Part shown: piece by piece, positions 8,482 through 16,988 of the stretch
Numbering within the stretch: the first letter of the stretch is position 1
Layout of the letters: each line of letters begins with the position of its first letter
Source of the DNA: an uncultured Bacteroides sp.
GTDB taxonomy: Bacteria > Bacteroidota > Bacteroidia > Bacteroidales > Bacteroidaceae
NCBI RefSeq assembly: GCF_959029255.1
Contig: NZ_CAUFUE010000027.1
Span: 1 to 64,000, forward strand
Length of the DNA: 64,000 bases
Reading direction: 5' to 3'
The notes under the pieces: generated by a model
What the model was told of the DNA's origin: nothing
Seen by the model: the letters and a program-made list of their open reading frames with translations, nothing else
The model's database searches: none
Program-made: the position numbers and the translations under genes

Positions 8482-9258
8482 TTACCAGTCGAATTTCAAA
8501 TGTTTCACAGTTTTCTTTTCATCGATAATCATCTTCAGGGATGCGATACCGATTTCCACATGTTCAGTCACATAATTCTTAGTTACCAAGTTGTCACTTT
8601 TATCCGTTTTCACTCCTTCAGGAATCATGGGCTGGTCTGACACTAACAGAAGAGCGCCGGTTGGAATATGATTGGCAAAGCCGCAACTGAACAAAGTTGC
8701 TGTTTCCATATCGACAGCCATGGCACGCGTTTTCTTCAGATATTCCTTAAACGCTTCGTCGTGTTCCCAAATACGCCGGTTGGTAGTATATACAGTGCCT
8801 GTCCAGTAATCGCGGGCATAGTCACGGATGGCAGAAGAAACGGCGCGCTGCAACATAAAGGCCGGAAGTGACGGCACCTCGGGTGGAAAATAATCATTGG
8901 AAGTACCTTCGCCACGAATAGCGGCGATAGGAAGGATAAGGTCCCCTATCTTATTTTTCTTGTCGATGCCACCACATTTACCCAAAAACAAGCAGGCTTT
9001 TGGATGTATAGCACTCAGCAAATCCATGATAATGGCAGCGTTAGGGCTACCCATGCCGAAATTGATAATGGTAATTCCTTCTGCACTGGCCGATATCATG
9101 TTGGCGTCTTTCCCCAAGATAGGAACATTGAATTGCTCCGCAAATATTTCTACATACTTGTTGAAGTTGGTCAACAGAATATACTCTCCAAAATCCTCCA
9201 GGTTACGTTTTGTATAACGAGGCAGCCAATTAGCTACGATTTCTTCTTTTGTTTTCAT
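8482..9258 (-). CDS. amn: AMP nucleosidase
   Basis: Expected to cleave AMP to adenine and ribose 5-phosphate. The 258-aa protein is the phosphorylase-like catalytic domain only. It lacks the N-terminal regulatory domain of the long E. coli Amn (about 480 aa), as is common in Bacteroidetes. Visible signatures are INFGMGSPNAAIIMDLL, FLGKCGGIDKK and the ribose-binding VDMETATLFSCGFAN, with an Asp in VSDQPMIPEGVK for base recognition. It is the first gene of an operon with holA. A TACATTTG box on the minus strand at 9319-9312 is a likely promoter element. Confidence 0.9.
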   Translation of the reverse strand: MKTKEEIVANWLPRYTKRNLEDFGEYILLTNFNKYVEIFAEQFNVPILGKDANMISASAEGITIINFGMGSPNAAIIMDLLSAIHPKACLFLGKCGGIDKKNKIGDLILPIAAIRGEGTSNDYFPPEVPSLPAFMLQRAVSSAIRDYARDYWTGTVYTTNRRIWEHDEAFKEYLKKTRAMAVDMETATLFSCGFANHIPTGALLLVSDQPMIPEGVKTDKSDNLVTKNYVTEHVEIGIASLKMIIDEKKTVKHLKFDW

Positions 9259-9323
9259 AAGATTTCATTAAATTTGTACTCCCTAAGGTTGGAATACCAT
9301 TATTTAACTTACAAATGTAGTAA

Positions 9324-9773
9324 ATGTTATCGTTAAATCTACCAGCATTCGATGCTAAAATTGCCGCAAGGAACGGAAAAAATGTTATTTTCGATGTGAT
9401 ACGTCGTCGATATGTCGCCCTCACTCCCGAAGAATGGGTACGGCAACACTTCGTACACTTTCTTCTTGCTCATAAAGGATATCCACAGGCACTTATGGCA
9501 AACGAAGTCCAGGTGCAATTGAACGGTACAAAGAAGCGATGTGACACGGTGCTATATCGACGTGACCTCACCGCCCGGATGATTGTAGAGTACAAAGCTC
9601 CCGATATTGAAATCACACAGAAAGTTTTCGACCAGATAACTCGTTACAACATGGTGCTGAAAGTAGATTATCTCATTGTCAGCAACGGGTTACAGCATTA
9701 TTGTTGCCGGATGGATTACGAACACAACACATATATTTTTATGCACGATATTCCTGAGTACCAAAGTCTATAA
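9324..9773 (+). CDS. Stand-alone HsdR N-terminal-type (PD-(D/E)xK fold) protein
   Basis: A 149-residue protein that resembles only the N-terminal nuclease domain of type I restriction enzyme R subunits (HSDR_N). The nuclease core is visible as RCDTVLYRRD (Asp) and MIVEYKAPDIEI (the E-x-K pair), followed by QITRYNMVLKVDYLIVSNG. There are no helicase motifs and no hsdM or hsdS nearby, so this is not a restriction system. It is divergent from amn. The natural role is unknown to me. DNA repair or another nuclease role is possible from the fold. Confidence 0.8.
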   Translation: MLSLNLPAFDAKIAARNGKNVIFDVIRRRYVALTPEEWVRQHFVHFLLAHKGYPQALMANEVQVQLNGTKKRCDTVLYRRDLTARMIVEYKAPDIEITQKVFDQITRYNMVLKVDYLIVSNGLQHYCCRMDYEHNTYIFMHDIPEYQSL

Positions 9774-9851
9774 CTTTGAACACCTTTCTTTCTATAACTC
9801 AACCCTCTTCAATACCATATCGAGAGGTAATAACATCCGGAAATACTCCAT

Positions 9852-9940
9852 CAAAACACCCGGATGTTTTGCATGAAAACACCCGGATGTTATCCCTCAA
9901 AACATCCCCATGTTTTAGGGTAAAACATCCGGGTGTTTTG
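9852..9940. repeat. Cluster of four palindromic AAAACAYCCGGRTGTTTT-type repeats
   Basis: Units at about 9853-9870, 9877-9892, 9899-9915 and 9922-9939. Units 1 and 2 read AAAACACCCGGATGTT, unit 4 is the exact reverse complement of unit 1, and unit 3 (AAAACATCCCCATGTTTT) is close to self-complementary. The cluster can form alternative hairpins. It lies between convergent genes, so it may also end transcription of the beta-lactamase gene. The flanks 9774-9851 and 9941-10025 show nothing else. Confidence 0.8.
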
Positions 9941-10025
9941 GGAGTTCTATATAAGGCAGAAAGAAACTAAGTACCTATATCATTACAGTTAAGTCACAAT
10001 ATCATTGCGGTAAAGTCCCCACTCT

Positions 10026-10913
10026 TTATCTCATCACATCATATATCATGCGCGATATATGGGCAATAATCTCGGCATTGGTTTCATCCGTTTCATACGA
10101 GTCCATGACAAAAACGGCAATGTAATATTTCCGTCCGTTGGGAAGGATGATGCGTCCGGCATCGTTATCGGCGATTTTCATACCGGCGGAAGTACGGTCA
10201 GAGGAACCGGTTTTGTGTCCGACAATGACGTTTGCAGGCAAGCGCCCTTTAATTTTGTTTGTACCGGTTTGAGTATCTGTCATAGTTTGCCAAAGAAACT
10301 CTTTATAGATTGGGGCAAACAGATTGTTTTCATCGGCTATTTTCAGTAATCGGACAACGGCGGAAGGGGTACTCCAGTTTTTGTATGGAGTATCGGCACC
10401 AATATGCATACTTGCTTCCGTTTCCGAAAGGTTGAAGTCACCGATGTTCAAGCGACGGATATAATCATTGACTTGCTGTATTCCACCTACATACTCTATC
10501 AAGATATCACAGGCATTATTGTCACTTAAAGAAATACTGTATTGCAACAACTCCCGCAACGAAATGGTTAGATCCTTATTGGGAAACTTTTTCCGCAAAG
10601 GACTATATGTATCCTGTCTCAGTTGGGCAGCCTTTACATGGATGGTACTATCCAAACTGATATGCTGTTTGTCCATTTTGTCTAAAACCGCCAGAGCCAC
10701 ATGTAGCTTGAACACACTGAGCAGCGGGTAATGAATGGAGTCGTTGCATAAAATTGTTTCTCCATGCTCGGTCAGTACAGCCACACCGACAGTGGCTTTC
10801 TTAGCTTCCAGCCAATCGGCGATGTGGTTCTCTACAGGTGAAGTCTGTGCTCCAATATCGGCTACATAAAGAAATAAAGTCAGTATTAGAAGTATATATG
10901 ATTTCATCAACAT
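10026..10913 (-). CDS. Class A beta-lactamase, CblA/CepA-like
   Basis: A periplasmic serine hydrolase that opens beta-lactam rings. A signal peptide covers about the first 22 residues (ends IGAQ). The catalytic landmarks sit at almost standard numbering: S66-V-F-K69, S130-D-N132, the Glu of NLSETEASM (E164/E166), and K234-T-G236. The 295-aa length and the sequence around these motifs resemble the chromosomal cephalosporinase CblA described from Bacteroides uniformis. I do not claim allele identity. A TATCTTTG box on the minus strand at 10935-10928 is the likely promoter. No regulator or mobile element flanks it, so it looks like a resident gene. Confidence 0.93.
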   Translation of the reverse strand: MLMKSYILLILTLFLYVADIGAQTSPVENHIADWLEAKKATVGVAVLTEHGETILCNDSIHYPLLSVFKLHVALAVLDKMDKQHISLDSTIHVKAAQLRQDTYSPLRKKFPNKDLTISLRELLQYSISLSDNNACDILIEYVGGIQQVNDYIRRLNIGDFNLSETEASMHIGADTPYKNWSTPSAVVRLLKIADENNLFAPIYKEFLWQTMTDTQTGTNKIKGRLPANVIVGHKTGSSDRTSAGMKIADNDAGRIILPNGRKYYIAVFVMDSYETDETNAEIIAHISRMIYDVMR

Positions 10914-10927
10914 TCATTTTTTAATCG

Positions 10928-10935
10928 CAAAGATA
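10928..10935 (-). promoter_or_regulatory. -7 box of the beta-lactamase promoter
   Basis: TATCTTTG on the minus strand, 14 bp upstream of the start codon. No TTTG was seen at 19-21 bp, which suggests a weak or regulated promoter. Confidence 0.45.
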
Positions 10936-11051
10936 AATATATATGTCTAAATGATATAATTTCAGGCACAGAATTACATGGATAAACACAGGTCCAGATC
11001 ATAATATCAATCTTTTACTTTACTGCAATTACATAAATGGGAATTTGGGGA

Positions 11052-11145
11052 AATGAAGAACTAAGAATGAAGAATAAAGAATTTGGCTGCGCTATGCAAG
11101 CACGCCGCAAGGCAATTCTTCATTCTTCATTCTTAGTTCTTCATT
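11052..11145. repeat. 94-bp inverted repeat (giant hairpin) downstream of the RND operon
   Basis: The left arm (11052-11083) and right arm (11114-11145) are inverted copies of a 32-nt GAA/TTC-rich sequence with very few mismatches, around a 30-nt spacer. It begins 6 bp past the RND stop codon. It can act as a terminator or mRNA-end stabiliser. It may equally be a dispersed repeat. Confidence 0.8.
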
Positions 11146-11151
11146 AAATTA

Positions 11152-14100
11152 TCATTTTCCTGAACCATCCTCCGCCTCCTTTAGCGAAACGAGGGGCTTC
11201 TTCTTTCCCACTCTCTCCTGCAACTTCTGCATCAGTTCATAGAAATTCGGAATATAAACCGTAGCAAGCAATGTATTCAAAGCCATACCGAACACCACGG
11301 CGGCACCAAGTGCAATACGGCTACCTGCTCCTGCCCCTGTTGCAAATAATAATGGCATCACACCTAGCACAAATGCCAGTGAAGTCATCAGGATCGGGCG
11401 CAGCCGGATATGTCCCGCCTGAAAAGCTGCATCGCGGATAGAATTACCTTGTGCACGGAAGTCACGGGCAAATTCCACTATCAGGATACCATTTTTAGCA
11501 GAAAGGGCAACAAGCAGAATTATACCGATTTGAGTATAGATGCTGACCGGTGTCCCCATGACATAACAACCAAACATTGCACCAAGCAAAGCCACCGGAA
11601 GACCCATAACTGCTGCCACCGGACTGGTCCAGCTCTCGTATTGAGCGGCAAGAACAAGAAATGCTACAATCAATGCCATAATGAAAACTACGGAAGTAGT
11701 CGTTCCCGCCTGCGTTTCCTGGTAGGCCACTGAAGTCCACTCATAACCGAACTCATTGCCGAGCTGTTCTTTTATCAGGCTTTCCATCTGCTTGATAGCT
11801 TCTCCCGAACTGCTGCCCGGAGCTATATTACAAGTAACGGCTGCGGTGGAATACATATTATAACGATTAATCTGGTCCATACCTAGTTGTTCCTCCATCC
11901 GGGTAAACGATGAGAAAGGAACCATTTCGCCCGAAGCATTTGGAACACTCAATTTCAGTACATCCCCGATGATGCGCTGGGCACGGTCGCCCGCCCCAAG
12001 TTTTACCTGATAAATATGCCCGAATTGCACATAATCATTCACGTATGCATCTCCCATATAATACCCCAAAGCTGTGAATACACTGTTCAGCGGAATACCC
12101 ATGAGTTGCACTTTGTCACGGTCGATATTCAGAAAATACTGGGGTACATTTGCTTGATACTGACTGCTGACAGATGCCAATGCAGGATAACTGCGGTAGT
12201 TTTCCATCAGCGTTTCTACAGCACGTTGCATTTCTGTAGAACCGAGGTTGTGACGGTCTTCCAATTGTAGCTGCAAACCACCCGTAGCTCCCAAACCGGG
12301 AATAGCGGGAGGAACCATAGCAAAAATTTCAGCTTCTTGTATGGTATAGGCCTCCATATTGAAACGTTGAACAACGGCAGTAGCTGTATGTTTCTTGCCT
12401 TTACGCTGGTTCCAGTTTTTCAATACGACGAAGTAGGTAGCGGCATTGCTTTGTTCACCTCCTCCCATTACGGAAAAACCGGAAATACCTATATAATCTT
12501 TTACTTCAGGATAGGTATCCAATATCGCATTAATCTGTTGACCAACCGCTTGAGTACGTTCCAAGCTCGAAGCCGGAGGTAGTTGCACTACAGCGAGGAA
12601 GTAACCATCATCCTCTTCCGGAATAAATGTAGAAGGCCATTTGATAAACATCATGACAGCAATCAACGTGAAAACAGCATAAGACAATACTGCTGCCAGC
12701 GGACGTTTCAGTAGAAAGCTTACCACTCTATCGTATGCACCTTGAGTTTTGTCATACAGATAATTAAACCCTTTATAGAGAGGGAACTTGGACGGTTTCG
12801 TAGGTTGCAGCATCAATGCGCACAGTGCCGGTGTAAGCGTCAATGAGTTTATTCCACTCAATACGGTACTGGCGGCAATTGTCAAAGCAAATTGTTTATA
12901 TAACTGTCCTGAGATGCCACTTACCAGCGTAGTCGGTATAAAAACTGCCAACAATACTAAAACCACTCCTACGATGGGACCTGTAATCTCCCCCATCGCT
13001 TCCGTAACTGCTTGGCGTGCTGAATATTTTCCCATATCCAGTAAACGGGTGGAGTTTTCCACCACCACTATGGCATCGTCCACCACTATGGCAACGGCAA
13101 GTATCAATCCGAACAGCGTCAAAGTATTGATAGAAAAACCAAACAACGCCATAATTGCCAGTGTACCAATCAGTGATACAGGGATTGTGATACAAGGAAT
13201 GATAACTGCCCGCCAGTTCTGAAGGAATAAGAAGATAACAAGTACAACAAGGATGGTAGTTTCAAGAAAAGTCACCATCACTTCGTCAATAGAAGCATGG
13301 ATAACGTCTGTTGTATCCAACGTTACGTCATATTGCACACCTGCCGGAAAATTCTGCGCAAGTTCCTGCATCTTCGCTTTCACACCTTTGGATACATCCA
13401 GCGAATTACTTCCCGGTTGCTGATAAATGGCAATGGCAGCGGTAGGTTTTCCATCCAGCTGTGACACAACGCTATATGAAGCAGAACCAAGGTCAATTTT
13501 AGCTACATCACTCAACCGGAGTATCTTCCCTCCCGCTTCGGTACGCAAAATAATATTACCGAATTCTTCGGGAGAAGTAAGCCGGCCTTTTACGGTCAAA
13601 CTATATTGATATGCATTTTTATTATCGCTGCCGATGGGCTGTCCCACATTTCCGGCACTGACTTCCACGTTTTGCGTCTGAATAGCTTGGTAAACATCTG
13701 ACGGTGAAAGATTACGGATACGCATGGCGGCAGGATCCAACCAGATACGCATGGAGTAATCGCCCGCTCCCATTACATTGACCGCCCCTACACCGGGAAC
13801 ACGCGTCAACTGGTCTACGAGGTTCAGTTTGGCATAGTTACTAAGGTATAACCCGTCGTAATCTTTACTGTCGGACTTCAAGGTGAGGAACATCACGATG
13901 TTACTCGACTGCTTTTGCACCGTGACACCTTGTACCACAACAGGATTCGGCAATGAGGACTGGGCTACACTGACTCGGTTCTGTACCTGTACGGTAGCCA
14001 TATCGATGTCCGTACCCACTGCAAAAGTAATTGTCAGAGAGTAAGCTCCTGAGGAAGAAGAATTGGAGGACATATAAAGCATTCCATCTACTCCGTTGAC

Positions 14101-14307
14101 TTGCTGCTCGATAGGGATACCCACCGTTTGGGCCACCGTCTGCGCATTGGCTCCAGGATATACAGCACTTACCTGTACGGTGGGCGGCGTTATCTCAGGA
14201 TACTGCGCAATAGGCAAAATATTAAGTGTGACCAATCCTGCCACGACAATGAGCAGCGCCAGTACGGTAGCAAATATAGGACGGTCTATAAAGAACTTTG
14301 AGAACAT
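11152..14307 (-). CDS. RND efflux transporter, AcrB/MexB (HAE1) family
   Basis: The inner-membrane proton-driven pump of a tripartite multidrug exporter. It has 1051 residues, the full family length, starting MFSKFFIDRPIFATVLALL. The proton-relay pair is in AIVVDDAIVVVEN in TM4. The ALCALMLQP segment and the second-half repeat YESWTSPVAAVMGLPVALLGA, TPVSIYTQIGIILL and MTSLAFVLGVMPLL are all present. It is the last gene of an operon with the order outer-membrane protein, fusion protein, pump. The substrate is not predictable. Confidence 0.96.
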   Translation of the reverse strand: MFSKFFIDRPIFATVLALLIVVAGLVTLNILPIAQYPEITPPTVQVSAVYPGANAQTVAQTVGIPIEQQVNGVDGMLYMSSNSSSSGAYSLTITFAVGTDIDMATVQVQNRVSVAQSSLPNPVVVQGVTVQKQSSNIVMFLTLKSDSKDYDGLYLSNYAKLNLVDQLTRVPGVGAVNVMGAGDYSMRIWLDPAAMRIRNLSPSDVYQAIQTQNVEVSAGNVGQPIGSDNKNAYQYSLTVKGRLTSPEEFGNIILRTEAGGKILRLSDVAKIDLGSASYSVVSQLDGKPTAAIAIYQQPGSNSLDVSKGVKAKMQELAQNFPAGVQYDVTLDTTDVIHASIDEVMVTFLETTILVVLVIFLFLQNWRAVIIPCITIPVSLIGTLAIMALFGFSINTLTLFGLILAVAIVVDDAIVVVENSTRLLDMGKYSARQAVTEAMGEITGPIVGVVLVLLAVFIPTTLVSGISGQLYKQFALTIAASTVLSGINSLTLTPALCALMLQPTKPSKFPLYKGFNYLYDKTQGAYDRVVSFLLKRPLAAVLSYAVFTLIAVMMFIKWPSTFIPEEDDGYFLAVVQLPPASSLERTQAVGQQINAILDTYPEVKDYIGISGFSVMGGGEQSNAATYFVVLKNWNQRKGKKHTATAVVQRFNMEAYTIQEAEIFAMVPPAIPGLGATGGLQLQLEDRHNLGSTEMQRAVETLMENYRSYPALASVSSQYQANVPQYFLNIDRDKVQLMGIPLNSVFTALGYYMGDAYVNDYVQFGHIYQVKLGAGDRAQRIIGDVLKLSVPNASGEMVPFSSFTRMEEQLGMDQINRYNMYSTAAVTCNIAPGSSSGEAIKQMESLIKEQLGNEFGYEWTSVAYQETQAGTTTSVVFIMALIVAFLVLAAQYESWTSPVAAVMGLPVALLGAMFGCYVMGTPVSIYTQIGIILLVALSAKNGILIVEFARDFRAQGNSIRDAAFQAGHIRLRPILMTSLAFVLGVMPLLFATGAGAGSRIALGAAVVFGMALNTLLATVYIPNFYELMQKLQERVGKKKPLVSLKEAEDGSGK

Positions 14308-14336
14308 ATTGTCTAATTTATTAATGGATCAAATTA

Positions 14337-15437
14337 TTAATTACCAACGGGATGAACTTTCATGCCTTCTCTTACTTTCATCAATGCTTTGGTAACATAG
14401 CGTTCTTGCGGAGAAAGCCCCTCCTTTATCTGGCGAAGACTATCCCCCACCAATTGTCCGGTTTCGACGTGACGGTAGCGGACAATATCCGAGTCATTGA
14501 CGATATAGATATATTTTCCCAATTGGTCGGTACCGATAGAAGCATCGGGTATCAGGACAGCTTGTTTTTGTTCTCCATAAGGCAGCGTGATACTGACGTA
14601 TAATCCACTTTTCAATAATCCCTTGGGATTATCCAGACGGGCGCGAATATCCAACGTTCCGGTATTCAGGTTTACATTAGGCGAAAGATAGTCCAAAGTA
14701 GCCGGATAGCTTGATATCCCATCTTTACCTAAACTGACGGTTACCCTCCGTGGAATGGAGTCCCCTTGTTGCATCAACATGGAAAGCCATTGATTATCTG
14801 CTACATTGAAATAAGTATATAAATGGTCGTCCTTGTAAATAGTGGCCAATGTAAAGGGCTGTACCCCTCCACTGATATAGCTCCCGACATCAGCCTGGTT
14901 GCGACTGACAGTCCCGTCAAACGGAGCACGGACAGTACAATAACTCAAATTGGTACGAGCCGTATTCAACGCTGCCTCCGCATTGCTTACAGCGGCTTGG
15001 GAAGTTGCTACATTCGATTTGGATTGTAACACTTGGATTTGACTGACCGCATCTGTCTTTACAGCTTCCTGCATGCGTTCATAGTTATTCTGTGCATATT
15101 CCAGATTGGCATGGGCCGTTTTAAGCGCAGCTTCTGCCTGGCGCACATTATCCAGATAGACCGTAGGCTCAATGACAAAAAGCACCTGTCCCTGGCGCAC
15201 CCGGCTACCCGGTGCATAGGCTATGGTTTGCAAAGTTCCGTTGACTCTACCTACCAGATCCACCGTCTTTTCAGAAGTCAGATAGCCCGGATAGTCTTTT
15301 GTCAATGTAATATCTTGCACTGATGGGTGAGCCACACTTATTTCCGGAGCGGGCATCGCACGTGCCGACTCTTTTTTGTCCCCGCATCCTGCCAATAATG
15401 GCAAGATGAGCAAAGTGATGTAAATTTGATTTTTCAT
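14337..15437 (-). CDS. Periplasmic membrane fusion protein, AcrA/MexA family
   Basis: The adaptor that joins the RND pump to the outer-membrane channel. It has 366 residues with a lipoprotein signal (LPLLAGCGDKK, so Cys about 18 is lipidated). The lipoyl half-motifs are GSRVRQGQVLFVIEP and RAPFDGTVSRNQADVGSYI, separated by an Ala-rich coiled-coil hairpin, and then come the beta-barrel and membrane-proximal domains. It lies 29 bp upstream of the pump gene and about 36 bp after the outer-membrane gene. Confidence 0.94.
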   Translation of the reverse strand: MKNQIYITLLILPLLAGCGDKKESARAMPAPEISVAHPSVQDITLTKDYPGYLTSEKTVDLVGRVNGTLQTIAYAPGSRVRQGQVLFVIEPTVYLDNVRQAEAALKTAHANLEYAQNNYERMQEAVKTDAVSQIQVLQSKSNVATSQAAVSNAEAALNTARTNLSYCTVRAPFDGTVSRNQADVGSYISGGVQPFTLATIYKDDHLYTYFNVADNQWLSMLMQQGDSIPRRVTVSLGKDGISSYPATLDYLSPNVNLNTGTLDIRARLDNPKGLLKSGLYVSITLPYGEQKQAVLIPDASIGTDQLGKYIYIVNDSDIVRYRHVETGQLVGDSLRQIKEGLSPQERYVTKALMKVREGMKVHPVGN

Positions 15438-15473
15438 ATATATGTTTCGGCTTAAATTATCAATTATCCATTA

Positions 15474-16907
15474 TTAATTATCCATTAACTCATATCCTCC
15501 TCCCAATGCCTTGTAGAGAGATATTAGCTGTTGCAATGAACCGCCTTGCGCCTGTACAAGCTGATTTTGATAAGTCAGCAGCGACCTAAGGGCATCCAAT
15601 ACATTCTGAAAAGGTGACAACCCCTGTTTGTACAGGTCTAAAGATAGTTTTAATGTCTCTTCACCTTGGTTACATACTTCACGCAAGGCTACAATTTGCT
15701 GTATGGAATTACGGTATCCGTTCATGGCATTATCCGTTTCTTGCACGGCAGTAAGTACTGTCTGATTAAACTGATGAATCGTTTCATCCAGTTGTGCACG
15801 TGCCAACCGGGTAGCATTCACCAACTTGGTACCGCTAAATAACGTCCAGGTAATACTTGGAGCTATTTCAAAAGTCATACTGTTCCGTTTGGTTAGGTCT
15901 TTTATATCACGCGAAGAATAGCCGACAGAACCTTTCAGGAAAACCTGAGGCAACCAATCGCTTTTAGAAGCCCCCAGCAAGGCGGCTTGTGCGCTGACTT
16001 GCCGTTCAGCTTGGCGAATATCGGGACGTCGAAGTAACAGATCGGCGGGAATTCCCATCCCGACGGGCTCCATATAATCAGGCAGTTTCCCTGTTCTTTC
16101 CAACGTAGGGCGGATATATTGAGGATAAGTACCCAACAAGATGGCGAGGGTTGTAACATACTGATTGATATCTGCTTCCAATTGTGGAATAGAAGCTTTG
16201 GTACTGTAATATACAGACTTGGCTTGTGCTACGTCCAGTTTGGATACAAGTCCCGTCTTATAACGTGTTTCAGTAATGCTGAGTACCGCTGCCTGGGTAT
16301 TGCAATTATTGGTGACAACTTTCAGTTCCTGCTGCAATTCCCGTAAACCGATATAAGCAGATGCTACTTGTGCGCACAAGGAAATCATGACAGAGGTATA
16401 TTCCTCTTTACTTGCAGCGAAATTTTCCCGTTGCGCTTTGACTCGCTGGCGGATACTTCCGAATACATCCAGCTCCCAACTGGCATTGAGGGAAGCGCTA
16501 TAAGCTGAAGAAATGGATTTGGGAAGCGAACTCACATTACCGCTACTCTGTTCCCGTTCCCATCCGGCATCTAGTGAAATGGAAGGGAAAAAACCACCTC
16601 GCTGTATCCGTAAATTCGCCTGTGCCATGTTTATACGATCCATGGCAGACAATACAGAGAAATTCTGTGTAGATGCTACCGAGATAAGCGAGTCCAGCAT
16701 CGGGTCGGCAAAGGCTTTCCACCATTTGTCGTCTACAGGCTGTATCTGTTCACTAAACAAATTATCGTCTCCGGGAATGGCATGGGATGCATTAGTCCCC
16801 CAGCCTTGCGGAAGCGTTGTTTCCAGATAGCGGTTGCTTTTCTGTGCCAATGCCGCAGAACACAGGCATAAAACGAGCAGCGTACTGCCCCAGGTTTTTA
16901 TATTCAT
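15474..16907 (-). CDS. Outer-membrane efflux protein, TolC/OprM (NodT) family
   Basis: The trimeric outer-membrane duct of the RND system. It has 477 residues with a signal peptide ending near ALAQ. The OprM-type segments are DKWWKAFADPMLDSLI, VASAYIGLRELQQEL, GIPADLLLRRPDIRQAERQ and the second duct repeat ending YKALGGGYEL. It is the first gene of the operon, unlike the usual fusion-pump-channel order. Its start codon directly abuts the T tract of a hairpin that looks like a terminator, so expression may need anti-termination or an unseen promoter. Confidence 0.94.
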   Translation of the reverse strand: MNIKTWGSTLLVLCLCSAALAQKSNRYLETTLPQGWGTNASHAIPGDDNLFSEQIQPVDDKWWKAFADPMLDSLISVASTQNFSVLSAMDRINMAQANLRIQRGGFFPSISLDAGWEREQSSGNVSSLPKSISSAYSASLNASWELDVFGSIRQRVKAQRENFAASKEEYTSVMISLCAQVASAYIGLRELQQELKVVTNNCNTQAAVLSITETRYKTGLVSKLDVAQAKSVYYSTKASIPQLEADINQYVTTLAILLGTYPQYIRPTLERTGKLPDYMEPVGMGIPADLLLRRPDIRQAERQVSAQAALLGASKSDWLPQVFLKGSVGYSSRDIKDLTKRNSMTFEIAPSITWTLFSGTKLVNATRLARAQLDETIHQFNQTVLTAVQETDNAMNGYRNSIQQIVALREVCNQGEETLKLSLDLYKQGLSPFQNVLDALRSLLTYQNQLVQAQGGSLQQLISLYKALGGGYELMDN

Positions 16908-16910
16908 AAA

Positions 16911-16962
16911 AAAAGGTTTAGATTATTATAATGTTGAAATCATAACAACCTAAACCTTTATT
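16911..16962 (-). terminator. Terminator or attenuator hairpin directly before the RND operon
   Basis: On the minus strand AAAGGTTTAG (around 16959-16950) pairs with CTAAACCTTT (around 16923-16914) and is followed by a T run that touches the ATG at 16907. It can terminate the zinc-ribbon gene upstream. Because no promoter fits between hairpin and start codon, it may also attenuate the efflux operon. Confidence 0.65.
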
Positions 16963-16988
16963 TGTTTATCGCAATTATTGCGGAAATA

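Noticed and set aside
9324..9773. Remnant of a type I restriction system
   Set aside because: The frame is whole with its own start and stop, and no hsdM, hsdS or helicase pieces are nearby, so it is annotated as a stand-alone protein.
9852..9940. Possible CRISPR array
   Set aside because: The units are only about 18 bp, in mixed orientation, with spacers of 6-7 bp. This is not a CRISPR layout and no cas genes are present.
9776..9970. 64-codon plus-strand frame across the palindromic repeats
   Set aside because: Its peptide is simply the repeat translated (KHPDVL/KHPGVL-like units). Non-coding repeats explain it better.
12788..13222. 144-codon plus-strand frame inside the RND pump gene
   Set aside because: It lies entirely antisense to a full-length, motif-complete gene and resembles nothing.
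16119..16346. Plus-strand frame inside the efflux outer-membrane gene
   Set aside because: A shadow of the TolC-family gene on the other strand, with no independent support.
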